Of a DNA stretch of 64,000 nt, positions 1-7,380 are shown piece after piece. The notes below the pieces were generated by a model. It was given only the letters and a program-made list of their open reading frames with translations. It made no database searches and was not told the DNA's origin. The translations under genes and the position numbers were made by a program. How positions within the stretch are numbered: position 1 is the first letter of the stretch; each line of letters starts with the position of its first letter. Source of the DNA: Streptomyces cylindrosporus (lineage in GTDB: Bacteria; Actinomycetota; Actinomycetes; Streptomycetales; Streptomycetaceae); NCBI RefSeq assembly GCF_022698165.1, contig NZ_JALDAY010000007.1, positions 124,001 to 188,000 on the forward strand, given 5' to 3'.

Positions 1-141
1 GGTGGGCCGGCTCTGGTCCTGGGTGTCCCGGTCGAGGTCCCACAGGTAGACCTCGACCATCTCCTCCTCCCGGGCCCGCCGGTAGTAGTCGGGGAGTAGC
101 CGCAGCACCGTGCGGTAGCGGGCTTCGAGCAGTGTCGTCAT
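1..141 (-). CDS. N-terminal part of a small membrane-associated protein in a PadR pair (partial)
   Basis: The gene runs off the left edge of the window; only the first 47 codons are present. The visible N-terminus is charged and helical (starts MTTLLEARYRTVLRLLPDYY) and resembles the helical N-terminal module of actinobacterial membrane proteins that sit directly after PadR-type regulators. Its ATG lies inside the stop of the PadR gene (ATGA overlap at 138-141), so the two are translationally coupled and the PadR protein probably controls it. The membrane segments expected in such proteins would lie outside the window. The family assignment is inference from context and the N-terminus only. 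Confidence 0.6.
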   Translation of the reverse strand, partial: MTTLLEARYRTVLRLLPDYYRRAREEEMVEVYLWDLDRDTQDQSRPT

Positions 142-521
142 GCGAGACCTCCCGCGAGTCCGGGTCCCTGGGCCGGGTTCGTGACGGGGCCGGGGGCGCC
201 GCGGCCCTCGGCGATACGGCGCTTGGCGGCGCTGGCTCCGGCCGCCATGCGCTCCGCCTCGGCGTCGAGAGCCCGCATGCCCTCGTCGGTGAGCCGGTAG
301 TAGCGCCTGAGCCGGCCCTCGTGCACCTCCTCGCGGTCGAGCACGATCAGCCCGTCGGCGGTGAGCCGGTCCAGCACGCCGTAGAGAGTGCCGACGCGCA
401 ACTGCACGGCGCCGTCGGACAGTTCCTCGACCTCGCGCAGGATGCCGTAGCCGTGTCGGGGCTGGTCGGCGAGGGCGGTGAGGACGAAGAACGCCGCCTG
501 TGTCATGTTCCTCGATGCCAT
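138..521 (-). CDS. PadR family transcriptional regulator
   Basis: A 127-residue protein of the short PadR class. Residues about 5-80 form the winged helix: the HGYGILREVEEL segment and the GTLYGVLDRLTADGLI recognition region are characteristic, followed by a short C-terminal helix and a low-complexity tail. PadR proteins usually repress their own promoter and a co-transcribed membrane protein or transporter. Here the downstream gene overlaps by ATGA and a 21-bp near-palindrome lies 9 bp upstream of the start, consistent with autoregulation. The ATG at 521 fits the conserved N-terminus; the ATG at 529 is out of frame. Confidence 0.9.
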   Translation of the reverse strand: MASRNMTQAAFFVLTALADQPRHGYGILREVEELSDGAVQLRVGTLYGVLDRLTADGLIVLDREEVHEGRLRRYYRLTDEGMRALDAEAERMAAGASAAKRRIAEGRGAPGPVTNPAQGPGLAGGLA

Positions 522-530
522 GCCGCCATG

Positions 531-551
531 ATATCTCGGTTACCGATATAT
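531..551. promoter_or_regulatory. Probable PadR operator
   Basis: A 21-bp interrupted palindrome with arms ATAT-TCGGT and ACCGA-ATAT around a central T, only 9 bp upstream of the PadR start codon. Its form matches the ATAT/ACCGAT-type dyads known for PadR-family operators. The AT-rich arm (TATATA on the minus strand) could also serve as a -10 region, so binding would block transcription of the PadR-membrane protein pair. It is the only AT-rich dyad in this intergenic region. Confidence 0.75.
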
Positions 552-676
552 AGCGCGCCACGGAGTTACCTGGGCGTGTCCCCCGAGGACGGGGTGGGGG
601 TGACAGGGGCGGCGTCCGTGCGGTGCCGGCCGGACTCCGGCACCGCCGGGCTCGGTGGGTGCGACCACCGCCGCCG

Positions 677-721
677 CGAACAGGGCCCGCCCCGAAGCGG
701 ATGGTGGGCGGGCCCTGTTCG
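677..721. terminator. Perfect 16-bp GC-rich hairpin in a divergent region
   Basis: The arm at 677-692 is the exact reverse complement of 706-721, with a 13-nt loop. The stem is GC-rich with an AACA/TGTT base and no run of T after it, like many Streptomyces terminators. Its position is unusual, because it lies between two divergent genes where no transcript is expected to end. It may terminate read-through, or an unannotated transcript in this gap. Confidence 0.55.
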
Positions 722-899
722 GGGCGTCATTCTCGCGGCCCGAATGCCCGCGGGACACGAGTGAAACGCCGCGGACTGGGGTGTTCCGCTCGCACCCCGA
801 GTGCGGCACGCACATCCCGTGTGCACACCCCGCCCGATCTCGCCCGAACCCCGCGGACGATACTGGTGGGTCCACGTGCCCCCGCCACCCGATGGACCC

Positions 900-2054
900 A
901 TGCGCTTCTTCTCCACCGCCCGCCCGACACCCTCCCCGACCCTGTGGCTGGCCCGCGGCCACCACCCCGGACCCGACGCGCCCGACACGGTTCGCCGGAC
1001 CCTGAAACGCCTCAAGGGCAGCGAGGTCCTCGACGACCAGCACGAGCTGCCCGCGGCCGAGGACGCCTCTCCCCTCGTGTTCGAGGCGCGCTGGCGGGTC
1101 CGCGCCGGGACGGTGACCGTGCGGGCCCGGCTGACGCTGACGCCCGGCGCGGAGGGTGGACACGACTGGACGCTGGCAGCCGAGGCGGAGTCCCCGTGGG
1201 ATCCGGAGTGGCCCTCGCCCGCCACCATGTTCTGGCCCGACGAACCGGACGCCGACTGGGACCACGAGCCCGGCACGGCACTGCGCACACGGCAGGCCAA
1301 CCGTCTGCCCACGGACGACAAGGAGATCCGGCGGCTGCTGCGCGACTGCGTGCGCGGCGGCTGGAGCATCAACCTCGTCGTGCACGAGGCGATGACGCCG
1401 GACGAGCGCGGCCGGGGCCCGCTCGGCCCGCTGCTGCCACCGGGGCTGCGCCACCGCGTGCTGGAACACCGGGCCGCTCCCGAGCAGTTGCGGATCGTGA
1501 ACCGGGCGCTGCGTGAGTTCGGTGTGCAGGTCCCGCGCGGCGGCGCCGTGCTGCTGTCCGCGGACCGGGACGGCGTCGACGCGGACGAGTTCGCCGTACG
1601 CACGGTCTTCCTCGACGGTTCGCGGCCGACGGACCTCGTCGACGCGCTGACCCGTTTCGCCGCGCTGCCGCCGCCCCTGCCGGAGGGGGCCGAGGAGGTC
1701 GTCTCGGCGCTGCGGGACGAGTGGCAACTGATGACGCTCGAGGAGGAACTCGCCCGTGAGCGCGCGCTGGTGGCGCGGTACGCCGAGGCCCTCGACGCGA
1801 TGACGAAGTCCCGGGACCTGTACCGCGAGGCGGCCGAGCGCGCCCATGAGGCGCTGGAGGCCTACCGCGAGTCGGGCACGGCCGCACCGACAGCGCCGCA
1901 GCCCGCCCCCACTGCGTCCCCCTTCCAGCACCTGACCCGCACCCTGGAACGCCTCAAGGGGACGGGCAAGGCCCTGCGGCCCACGCCCACGACGGACAGC
2001 GAGCGTGCCGGAAACCCGGAGCAGGACGGCTCAGACGATTCGACCCGCGACTGA
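900..2054 (+). CDS. Hypothetical protein with C-terminal coiled coil
   Basis: A 384-residue soluble protein that I do not recognise. The start is placed at the ATG opening MRFFSTARPTP because the in-frame sequence before it is proline/arginine-rich and non-conserved in look; no good Shine-Dalgarno is present, so the start is uncertain. Residues about 30-250 are a mixed alpha/beta region rich in acidic residues and tryptophan. Residues about 270-320 are heptad-like and Glu/Arg/Ala-rich (EEELARERALVARYAEAL), predicting a coiled coil, followed by a proline-rich linker and a charged tail. There is no signal peptide or membrane segment. It stands alone, convergent with the next gene. Confidence 0.7.
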   Translation: MRFFSTARPTPSPTLWLARGHHPGPDAPDTVRRTLKRLKGSEVLDDQHELPAAEDASPLVFEARWRVRAGTVTVRARLTLTPGAEGGHDWTLAAEAESPWDPEWPSPATMFWPDEPDADWDHEPGTALRTRQANRLPTDDKEIRRLLRDCVRGGWSINLVVHEAMTPDERGRGPLGPLLPPGLRHRVLEHRAAPEQLRIVNRALREFGVQVPRGGAVLLSADRDGVDADEFAVRTVFLDGSRPTDLVDALTRFAALPPPLPEGAEEVVSALRDEWQLMTLEEELARERALVARYAEALDAMTKSRDLYREAAERAHEALEAYRESGTAAPTAPQPAPTASPFQHLTRTLERLKGTGKALRPTPTTDSERAGNPEQDGSDDSTRD

Positions 2055-2064
2055 CGCGGGTGTG

Positions 2065-3117
2065 TCACTCCGCCCCACGGCGTGCCCCCACCAGGGGGCG
2101 TGCCGGCGCGTTCACGGTCGGCGCCTGTGACGCCAGTCGCACCAGCAGGGCGGTCAGGGCCACGAGGGACGCGCAGACGGCGGCCAGGCCCGCGATCCAG
2201 TTCGGGGCGAGCGTGAGGTCCAGCGCGCGGGACAGCCGTGCCGAGTGGAAGCGCCCCTCGTACAGCTGGGCCGCCGCGAGCAGGGCCGGCACCACGACGG
2301 CGACCGCGAGGACGGTGAGGCCGGGCCGCAGGGTCAGCAGTACGGAGACAGCGGCGCACACCGTCGAGAGGCCCAGGGCGAGTCCGTAGGCGTGGAGCGA
2401 CGCGCCGTCCCGGTGCAGCGGGAACCAGAGCATCGCGCAGGCGAGCAGCGCGGCGGCGGCGAACAGGCCGGGCCACTGGAGCCGGGCGGCGGGCCGGGCC
2501 GGCGTACGGGCGATCCGGCGCGGTGTGCGGAGGTCACCGATGGCGGGCGCGAAGTCGGGGGCGGGCGGCGGGAGGACGCCGGGCACGGGCGGCGGCTGGT
2601 CGCCGTACGCCTCCTGCTCGTCGTACGGCCGCGGCGGCTCCTCCGCTTCGAGCCTGGCGGCCTGCGCCTCGCGTTCCTCGCTCAGCCGGCCGATGAGTTC
2701 CACGAGTTCCTCGACGGGCCGCGCGGTGGCGGCGGCGCGGGCCGCCTCCTGTCCGCAGTGGGGTTCCATCGGCGAACGGTGCAGCAGCGCCATCAGCCGC
2801 GTCACGTCCTCCACGGGCCGGCTCCCGGCGGCGGCACGGATCGCCTCGTCGGCGCTGTCGGCGTCGCGCGGCGGCCGGGTGAGCAGGGCGGCCAGCCGGG
2901 TGACGTCCTCCACGGACCGGTCCGTGCCGACCGCCCGGAGCGCGTCGACGGTGGCCTGCGCGTACTGAGGGGACTGCTCCAGCAGTGTGATCAGCCGGGC
3001 GACCTCCTCCAGCGGGCGGTCGGCGACCGCGGCGTGCACCAGTGCGCTGACCGGGTCTTCGTGAGCGGTGGTTATCGAGGGTTCGTTCGGCTGAGGTGAT
3101 GAAGAGCGGGTGCTCAT
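2065..3117 (-). CDS. Membrane protein with four tandem ~33-residue helical repeats
   Basis: A 350-residue protein not assigned to a named family. Residues about 25-148 hold four degenerate repeats of 33-34 residues, each with an Ala-rich helix, an RP/RS(L/V)E(E/D)V signature and a hydrophobic LxxLL helix. A proline-rich linker (about 155-195) leads to roughly four membrane segments (about 215-335). The ATG at 3117 is preferred over the one at 3129 because GGAG lies about 8 bases before it. The cytoplasmic repeats look like a protein-interaction module tethered to the membrane; that role is inference. Confidence 0.75.
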   Translation of the reverse strand: MSTRSSSPQPNEPSITTAHEDPVSALVHAAVADRPLEEVARLITLLEQSPQYAQATVDALRAVGTDRSVEDVTRLAALLTRPPRDADSADEAIRAAAGSRPVEDVTRLMALLHRSPMEPHCGQEAARAAATARPVEELVELIGRLSEEREAQAARLEAEEPPRPYDEQEAYGDQPPPVPGVLPPPAPDFAPAIGDLRTPRRIARTPARPAARLQWPGLFAAAALLACAMLWFPLHRDGASLHAYGLALGLSTVCAAVSVLLTLRPGLTVLAVAVVVPALLAAAQLYEGRFHSARLSRALDLTLAPNWIAGLAAVCASLVALTALLVRLASQAPTVNAPARPLVGARRGAE

Positions 3118-3340
3118 TCTCTGCTCCATGGGAGAGATGAAAGGAGTTCGGCGAGCTCTCGCGCCCCCCCGAGTGCGCTCACGCGACGTTACGTGCCATT
3201 ACTAGGCGCCACCCCCGCGCCGTGCCACTCGGGTGGGCCACCGGAATGAGACGTGCCGCGGACCGGCGACGTACGAAGGGCGGATGCGGGAATGCGGGAA
3301 GGGGGCGCGCCGCTCGGGCCCGCCCGTCCGAGGAGGACCC

Positions 3341-3676
3341 GTGGATACGACCACAACGGTGATCGTCGTTGCCGTGGCCCTTGCCGCACTCGTCCTGACC
3401 ATGGCCGTCGTCCTGTTGGTACGGCTGGTGCGGACCCGGCGCGATCTGCGCCGCGCCGGACTGCCGACCGGCCCCCGCTGGGTTTTCTGGGGCGCCGTCC
3501 TCTACTTGGTGCTGCCCACCGACCTGCTGCCCGACCCCGTGTACCTGGACGACATCGGCGTCCTCCTTCTCGCACTACGCACCATCAGTGCACCTTTACG
3601 GATGCCGAATAGCCATAAATCCCCCGCGGTTACGGAGAGTAAGGAAACCAATCACTCGTTCGATTCGTATAAGTGA
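3341..3676 (+). CDS. DUF1232 (YkvA-type) membrane protein, possibly with a broken C-terminus
   Basis: The GTG start at 3341 follows a strong AGGAGGA. Residues 1-30 form a membrane helix. Residues about 45-85 contain the DUF1232 core (WGAVLYLVLPTDLLPDPVYLDD), a short motif in small membrane proteins of unknown function. After about residue 84 codon use changes sharply: CTA, TTA (3596-3598), AAT, AAA, AGT and TAT appear, all rare in this genome, and the last codons overlap a likely promoter of the next gene. I infer that the original C-terminus was lost and translation now runs into intergenic sequence. If the tail is translated, the TTA codon makes expression dependent on bldA tRNA. Confidence 0.7.
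   Translation: MDTTTTVIVVAVALAALVLTMAVVLLVRLVRTRRDLRRAGLPTGPRWVFWGAVLYLVLPTDLLPDPVYLDDIGVLLLALRTISAPLRMPNSHKSPAVTESKETNHSFDSYK
3668..3673 (+). promoter_or_regulatory. Possible -10 element of the graspetide operon
   Basis: TATAAG in an AT-rich stretch 89 bases before the precursor start. The expected -35 position, around 3645-3650, has only a weak match. It lies within the last codons of the DUF1232 frame. Suggested by composition and position only. Confidence 0.35.
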
Positions 3677-3761
3677 CTGGAAGGGCAAGGCAGTCGGCGG
3701 ACCGAGCGGCACCACAGGGCAGGGAGCGCTCGGTCGGCGCAGCACCGACGAGGGAGACACG

Positions 3762-3953
3762 ATGCAACCGTTCGCGCTCAACTACGCACGTCCGGCGGTG
3801 GAGTTGGAGGCCAGGACTCCGTATGCCTACGACTCCGGACTGCAGTTGAACGTGCTCAGTGACGGCCGGGTCGCCGCCGGTGACCTGGCTCTGCTCAGAG
3901 AGCTGGGGACCACGACGTCCACTGCGGGCTCCAAGACTCACTTCGACGACTGA
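3762..3953 (+). CDS. tgmA: Graspetide precursor (ATP-grasp-target RiPP)
   Basis: A 63-residue peptide starting MQPFALNYARP after a good GAGGGAGA. It fits the 'putative ATP-grasp target RiPP' family: the PFALNYARP and RTPYAYDSGLQLNVL leader blocks, a short linker, and a C-terminal Thr/Ser-rich core ending TTTSTAGSKTHFDD. In graspetides an ATP-grasp ligase joins Thr/Ser hydroxyls or Lys amines to Asp/Glu side chains; this core offers five Thr, two Ser and one Lys as donors and two terminal Asp as acceptors. The ligase gene begins 17 bases downstream. The open frame extends upstream without a stop, but the strong ribosome site and conserved leader fix this start. Exact linkage pattern cannot be read from sequence. 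Confidence 0.88.
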   Translation: MQPFALNYARPAVELEARTPYAYDSGLQLNVLSDGRVAAGDLALLRELGTTTSTAGSKTHFDD

Positions 3954-3970
3954 ACGCGGAACCGCCGACC

Positions 3971-4954
3971 ATGACCGTGCTGATACTGACCTGTGAAGAG
4001 GACGTCACCGCCGACATGGTGGTCGTCCATCTGAACGCGTCCGGGGTCCCGGTGGTCCGTCTGGACCCCGCCGATCTCCCCGGCGGTGTGGCGCTGTCCG
4101 GTGAGTATGTGCACGGCGCCTTCCGTGGCCATCTCCAGTCCGCGGGCCGCCTGGTGAGCATCTCCGGTCTGCGCTCCATATGGATGCGCAGGCCGGGCCC
4201 GGCGGCCACCCGGGCGCCCGAGCCCTCGGACTGGCTGACCGAGGAGTCCGGACAGGCGCTGTACGGCATGCTCCGCGGCTCGGACGCGCGCTGGATGAAC
4301 CACCCGGACGCGGCCCGCCGGGCACGGCACAAGCCATGGCAGCTGAGGGTGGCACAGGGCTGCGGACTGCCCGTCCCGGCCACTTTGATCACGACGTTCC
4401 CGCAGGCGGCACGGGAGTTCGCGGAGCGCTATCCGGACCTGGTGGTCAAGCCGGTCTCCGGCGCGCATCCGCAGGATCCGCCGCGGGCGGTGCCGACCAG
4501 CCGGGTGGCGCCGGACACGGACTTCACGGCGGTCGCGTTCGGTCCCACGCTGCTTCAGCGGCGGGTCGCGAAGAGGGCCGACATCCGGCTGACCGTGGTG
4601 GGCGAGCGGCTGCTGGCCGCCCGCAAGGCGACCCCCGAGGACGCCGATCCCGACCAGGTGGACGTCCGTTTCGCCTCGCCGGACGTGCCGTGGCAGGCGA
4701 CCGAGGTGCCGCCGCGGGTCGCCGCCGCGGTCGGCGCGTACATGCGGCGGGCCGAACTGGCCTACGGCGCCTTCGACTTCGCCGAGGACGCCGACGGGAC
4801 CTGGTGGTTCCTGGAGTGCAACCAGTCGGGTCAGTTCGGCTTCGTCGAGGTGGAGACGGGCCAGCCGATCTCCCGGACCGTCGCCGAGTGGCTGGCGCAT
4901 GGCGGCCCCGAGCCGAGGTCACACGTCAACGGGTCCAGTACGACGGTGTGTTGA
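3971..4954 (+). CDS. tgmB: ATP-grasp peptide ligase, graspetide maturase (MvdD/TgmB type)
   Basis: A 327-residue ATP-grasp enzyme expected to form side-chain ester or amide crosslinks in the peptide encoded just upstream. The N-terminal domain (about 1-110) is the peptide-ligase pre-ATP-grasp fold. The ATP-grasp motifs follow: RHKPWQLRVAQGCGLPVP (about 119-136), the lysine of VVKPVSG, the LLQRRVAKRADIRLTVVG strand, and the metal-binding FDFAEDADGTWWFLECNQSG block. The 17-base gap from the precursor implies one transcript. No PIMT-type O-methyltransferase lies beside it, unlike many related actinobacterial loci. It ends 6 bases from a convergent small gene. Confidence 0.9.
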   Translation: MTVLILTCEEDVTADMVVVHLNASGVPVVRLDPADLPGGVALSGEYVHGAFRGHLQSAGRLVSISGLRSIWMRRPGPAATRAPEPSDWLTEESGQALYGMLRGSDARWMNHPDAARRARHKPWQLRVAQGCGLPVPATLITTFPQAAREFAERYPDLVVKPVSGAHPQDPPRAVPTSRVAPDTDFTAVAFGPTLLQRRVAKRADIRLTVVGERLLAARKATPEDADPDQVDVRFASPDVPWQATEVPPRVAAAVGAYMRRAELAYGAFDFAEDADGTWWFLECNQSGQFGFVEVETGQPISRTVAEWLAHGGPEPRSHVNGSSTTVC

Positions 4955-4960
4955 GGCCGG

Positions 4961-5176
4961 TCAGTGCGGCATCGAGCCCGGCAGCAGCGCCGTCCGCTGC
5001 CATCCCGTGCCAGGAGAGGCTGGCCGCTCGGGGATCGGCGCGGGGGCGAAGGACTGCAGCGGACGCATGGCGTACTCCAGTTCCCGGCTCACGCGCTCGG
5101 CCTCCCGGCGAGTCTGGGTGGGGACGTCGCCGCGCTCGGCGACGAGTCGGTCGTAGATGGGGGAATCCTGGAACAC
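4961..5176 (-). CDS. Small hypothetical protein convergent with the graspetide ligase
   Basis: A 71-residue soluble protein beginning (GTG) VFQDSPIYDRLVAERG, with a charged helical first half and a proline-rich C-terminus. The coding frame has strong third-position GC bias. A GAAAGG lies about 13 bases before the GTG, so the start is approximate. I do not recognise the family. Its tail-to-tail position with only 6 bases to the ligase may be coincidental or may mark it as an accessory of the RiPP locus. Confidence 0.6.
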   Translation of the reverse strand: MFQDSPIYDRLVAERGDVPTQTRREAERVSRELEYAMRPLQSFAPAPIPERPASPGTGWQRTALLPGSMPH

Positions 5177-5302
5177 CCGTCATGCGCCTTTCGTGTGCTG
5201 GCCCACGCGCATGGGCACAGCTGACGAGTGTATGCGCCCCGGCAGGCCGAGGTGTGAATTCCTCAAGAGCACTTGACGTCCGCGAAGCGGGTGTGCGTTC
5301 GC

Positions 5303-5758
5303 TCAGGCCCCGGTCGTCGAGCCGGGACGGACGATCATCAGGACGGTGACGGTGGCCCACAGCAGGTTGAAGATGCCGGTGAACATGGCGAGTCGGGCGG
5401 TGCCGGAGCGCTCCACCGCCTGTCCGGCGTCCAGTTGTTCCAGCAGTTCGTCCTGGCGGGGCAGGACGAAGGCGATCAGGATCCCGGCGGCCACCGCGGT
5501 CAGCGTGATGGACGCGACGAGCCACTTGTCGCCGAGCACTCCCATGGCCGACGCGGTGGCGAAGCCGAGGGCGGGCACGGCGAGGCCGATGCCGGAGTAG
5601 ACGCGGCAGATGCGGCGCAGCAGCCGCACGGTGCCCACCCCGGCCGCGTCGGCGCCGGCCCGGCGCACGGCCGGCGGGAACATGCTGGCCGCCACGGTGA
5701 CGGGGCCGACGGCGACGATGGCCGCGAGCACGTGGAGGGACAGCAGGACCTTGGTCAT
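5303..5758 (-). CDS. Integral membrane protein, DUF2269-like
   Basis: A 151-residue protein with four predicted membrane helices (about 3-28, 50-72, 80-102 and 125-147) and a short charged loop containing LPRQDELLEQLDAGQ. The N-terminus MTKVLLSLHVLAAIVAVGP and the overall plan resemble DUF2269 family proteins, whose function is unknown. The start at 5758 is chosen because the upstream in-frame stretch is non-hydrophobic and composition-poor. Its promoter faces the divergent GlxA-type regulator at 5937, which may control it. Confidence 0.75.
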   Translation of the reverse strand: MTKVLLSLHVLAAIVAVGPVTVAASMFPPAVRRAGADAAGVGTVRLLRRICRVYSGIGLAVPALGFATASAMGVLGDKWLVASITLTAVAAGILIAFVLPRQDELLEQLDAGQAVERSGTARLAMFTGIFNLLWATVTVLMIVRPGSTTGA

Positions 5759-5936
5759 CGAGGAGCTCTTTCCGTGGATCGATCGGCTGTGCGCGGCCCA
5801 CGGTAGGGATCTTCGAGACGGATCGACAGCGGCAGAAACGACAGAGGCCAACGGATTCCCGCCAACGCCCTCGTCTGAGCCATCGGCCTCGTTCCCTGGT
5901 CATACGCATGGCGGGAACCCGTCTATCGTGGCGTTC

Positions 5937-6920
5937 ATGCACTCCGTGGCGATCCTCGCGCTCGACGACGTGGTGCCGTTCGACCTGACGGCGCCCATGA
6001 CGGTGTTCGACTGGGCACAGCTGCCCGACGGGCGCAGCCCCTACCGGGTGACCCTGTGCGCCGAGAAGCCGGAGGTACGCGGAGACGGACTGGTACTGCG
6101 GGTGGAGCGGGGGCTCGACGCGCTCGCGGACGCGGACACGGTGGTCGTGCCGGGCCGCAAGCCCGGGGTGGGGCCGACGTCCGAGCCGGTCCTGGCGGCG
6201 TTGCGCCGGGCCGCCGCGGACGGCACCCGGATCGCCTCGGTCTGCTCGGGCGCGTTCGTGCTCGCGGAGGCGGGGCTGCTGGACGGGCTGCGGGCCACCA
6301 CACACTGGGCCGCCGCCGGTGAACTGGCCCGCCTGTTCCCGCGCGTGCAGGTGCAGCCGGACGTGCTGTACGTCGACAACGGGCAGATCCTCACCTCGGC
6401 CGGTGCCGCGGCCGCGCTGGACCTGTGCCTGCACATGATCCGCCGGGATCTGGGCTCGGCCGTCGCCGCGGACGCCGCCCGCAGGTGTGTCATGCCGCTC
6501 GAACGGGAGGGCGGGCAGGCCCAGTTCATCGTGCACGAACTGCCGCCCGTGCCGCGCGGGTCGACTCTGGAGCCGGTGCTGGAGTGGATCGAGGACAATC
6601 TGGCGGGCGAGATCACCCTGGGCGCGATGGCGGCACGTTCGGGGATGAGCGAGCGCACCTTCAGCCGGCGCTTCCGCGAGCAGACGGGCACGACGCCGTT
6701 GCAGTGGCTGCTGCGCACACGGGTACGGCGGGCGCAGTACCTGCTGGAGAACAGCGACCGCCCGATCGAACGGATCGCGCAGCAGGCGGGGTTCGGCTCA
6801 CCGACGGCGTTCCGTGAGCGCTTCCGCCGGGTGGTCGGGACGACTCCGCAGGCCTACCGGTCCGCGTTCCACGCGAACGGGACCCCGGTGACCTCGGGTG
6901 CGCAGGCGGGCGGCCGGTGA
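5937..6920 (+). CDS. GlxA-type transcriptional regulator (DJ-1/PfpI domain plus AraC HTH)
   Basis: A 327-residue regulator. Residues about 3-175 form a DJ-1/PfpI-like amidotransferase-fold domain with the nucleophile-elbow cysteine in SVCSGAFVLAEAG. Residues about 225-320 hold the double AraC/XylS helix-turn-helix, with SERTFSRRFREQTGTTPLQW and IAQQAGFGSPTAFRERFRR as the two recognition regions. Such proteins sense small amines or other metabolites and usually activate a neighbouring gene. The ATG at 5937 matches the family N-terminus (AILALDDVVPFDL). No Shine-Dalgarno is visible, and TATCGT lies 8 bases upstream, so the message may be leaderless. The likely target is the divergent membrane protein at 5303-5758. 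Confidence 0.9.
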   Translation: MHSVAILALDDVVPFDLTAPMTVFDWAQLPDGRSPYRVTLCAEKPEVRGDGLVLRVERGLDALADADTVVVPGRKPGVGPTSEPVLAALRRAAADGTRIASVCSGAFVLAEAGLLDGLRATTHWAAAGELARLFPRVQVQPDVLYVDNGQILTSAGAAAALDLCLHMIRRDLGSAVAADAARRCVMPLEREGGQAQFIVHELPPVPRGSTLEPVLEWIEDNLAGEITLGAMAARSGMSERTFSRRFREQTGTTPLQWLLRTRVRRAQYLLENSDRPIERIAQQAGFGSPTAFRERFRRVVGTTPQAYRSAFHANGTPVTSGAQAGGR

Positions 6921-7024
6921 CGGACTTCCGTGTCCCGTACCGCAATTGACGCAAACCACCGCGCCACCCGAGTCCCCGCGGCCCGCCGGACGTTGAACAG
7001 AGGGCAACCGACCCAGCACGAACG

Positions 7025-7369
7025 GTGACCATCATGAACCGCTCCGGCCGCCTCCTCTGCGCCCTGTACCTCGCCACCAGCGGCGGGCTCGCCTGGACCA
7101 CGCTCCTCGAATCGCTGCACGGACCCGCGTGGGCCGCCTGTCTGTTCGCCGCCGCGAGTCTGGTCCCGGTCATCGCCGTCGTACGCGAGACGCTGATCCA
7201 CGAGCTGCGCACGGCCGCCGCCGGGCCGCGCCGGCCCGTGCGGTCGGCGGCCGACGAGATCGTCCGGGAGGAGCTGGACGCGGCGTGCTGCGAGCGCTGG
7301 TGGACGAGTCTCGGCACAGACCACGACATGGCCTGTCCGCACCGGATCCCGCGCAGCAGCGCCGCCTGA
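7025..7369 (+). CDS. Small hypothetical membrane protein
   Basis: A 114-residue protein starting at GTG 7025 or ATG 7034; neither has a clear ribosome site. Two hydrophobic segments (about 9-28 and 33-52) precede a soluble, acidic C-terminal half containing two adjacent cysteines (DAACCERWW) and a HDMACPHR stretch. The Cys/His content could bind a metal, but no known motif is present. It is convergent with the ABC exporter gene, 11 bases away. Unrecognised family; strong codon bias supports it as real. Confidence 0.6.
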   Translation: MTIMNRSGRLLCALYLATSGGLAWTTLLESLHGPAWAACLFAAASLVPVIAVVRETLIHELRTAAAGPRRPVRSAADEIVREELDAACCERWWTSLGTDHDMACPHRIPRSSAA

Positions 7370-7380
7370 CCGCAGGCCGC

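Larger units (their letters stand above)
522..899. other. Divergent intergenic region with no gene recognised
   Basis: About 380 bases between the PadR gene (minus) and the gene at 900 (plus). It contains the PadR operator at 531-551 and a perfect 16-bp hairpin at 677-721. Open frames here lack Shine-Dalgarno sequences and have unremarkable composition, and they overlap longer antisense frames of the next gene. I see no RNA gene. Confidence 0.5.

Noticed and set aside
540..1931. Long minus-strand frame (463 codons) antisense to the gene at 900-2054
   Set aside because: Arg/Gly/Ala/Pro-rich translation without domains, no ribosome site, and codon bias belongs to the plus-strand gene; typical high-GC shadow frame.
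3117..3129. Start of the repeat membrane protein at 3129
   Set aside because: No Shine-Dalgarno precedes it, whereas GGAG lies at good distance before the ATG at 3117.
3588..3953. A longer version of the graspetide precursor (frame open from 3588)
   Set aside because: The ATG at 3762 has a strong ribosome site and opens the conserved leader; the upstream part is non-conserved, AT-rich sequence.
3971..4954. Calling the ATP-grasp enzyme a glutathione synthetase or RimK-type ligase
   Set aside because: The adjacent precursor with matching leader and the peptide-ligase-type motifs fit graspetide maturases better.
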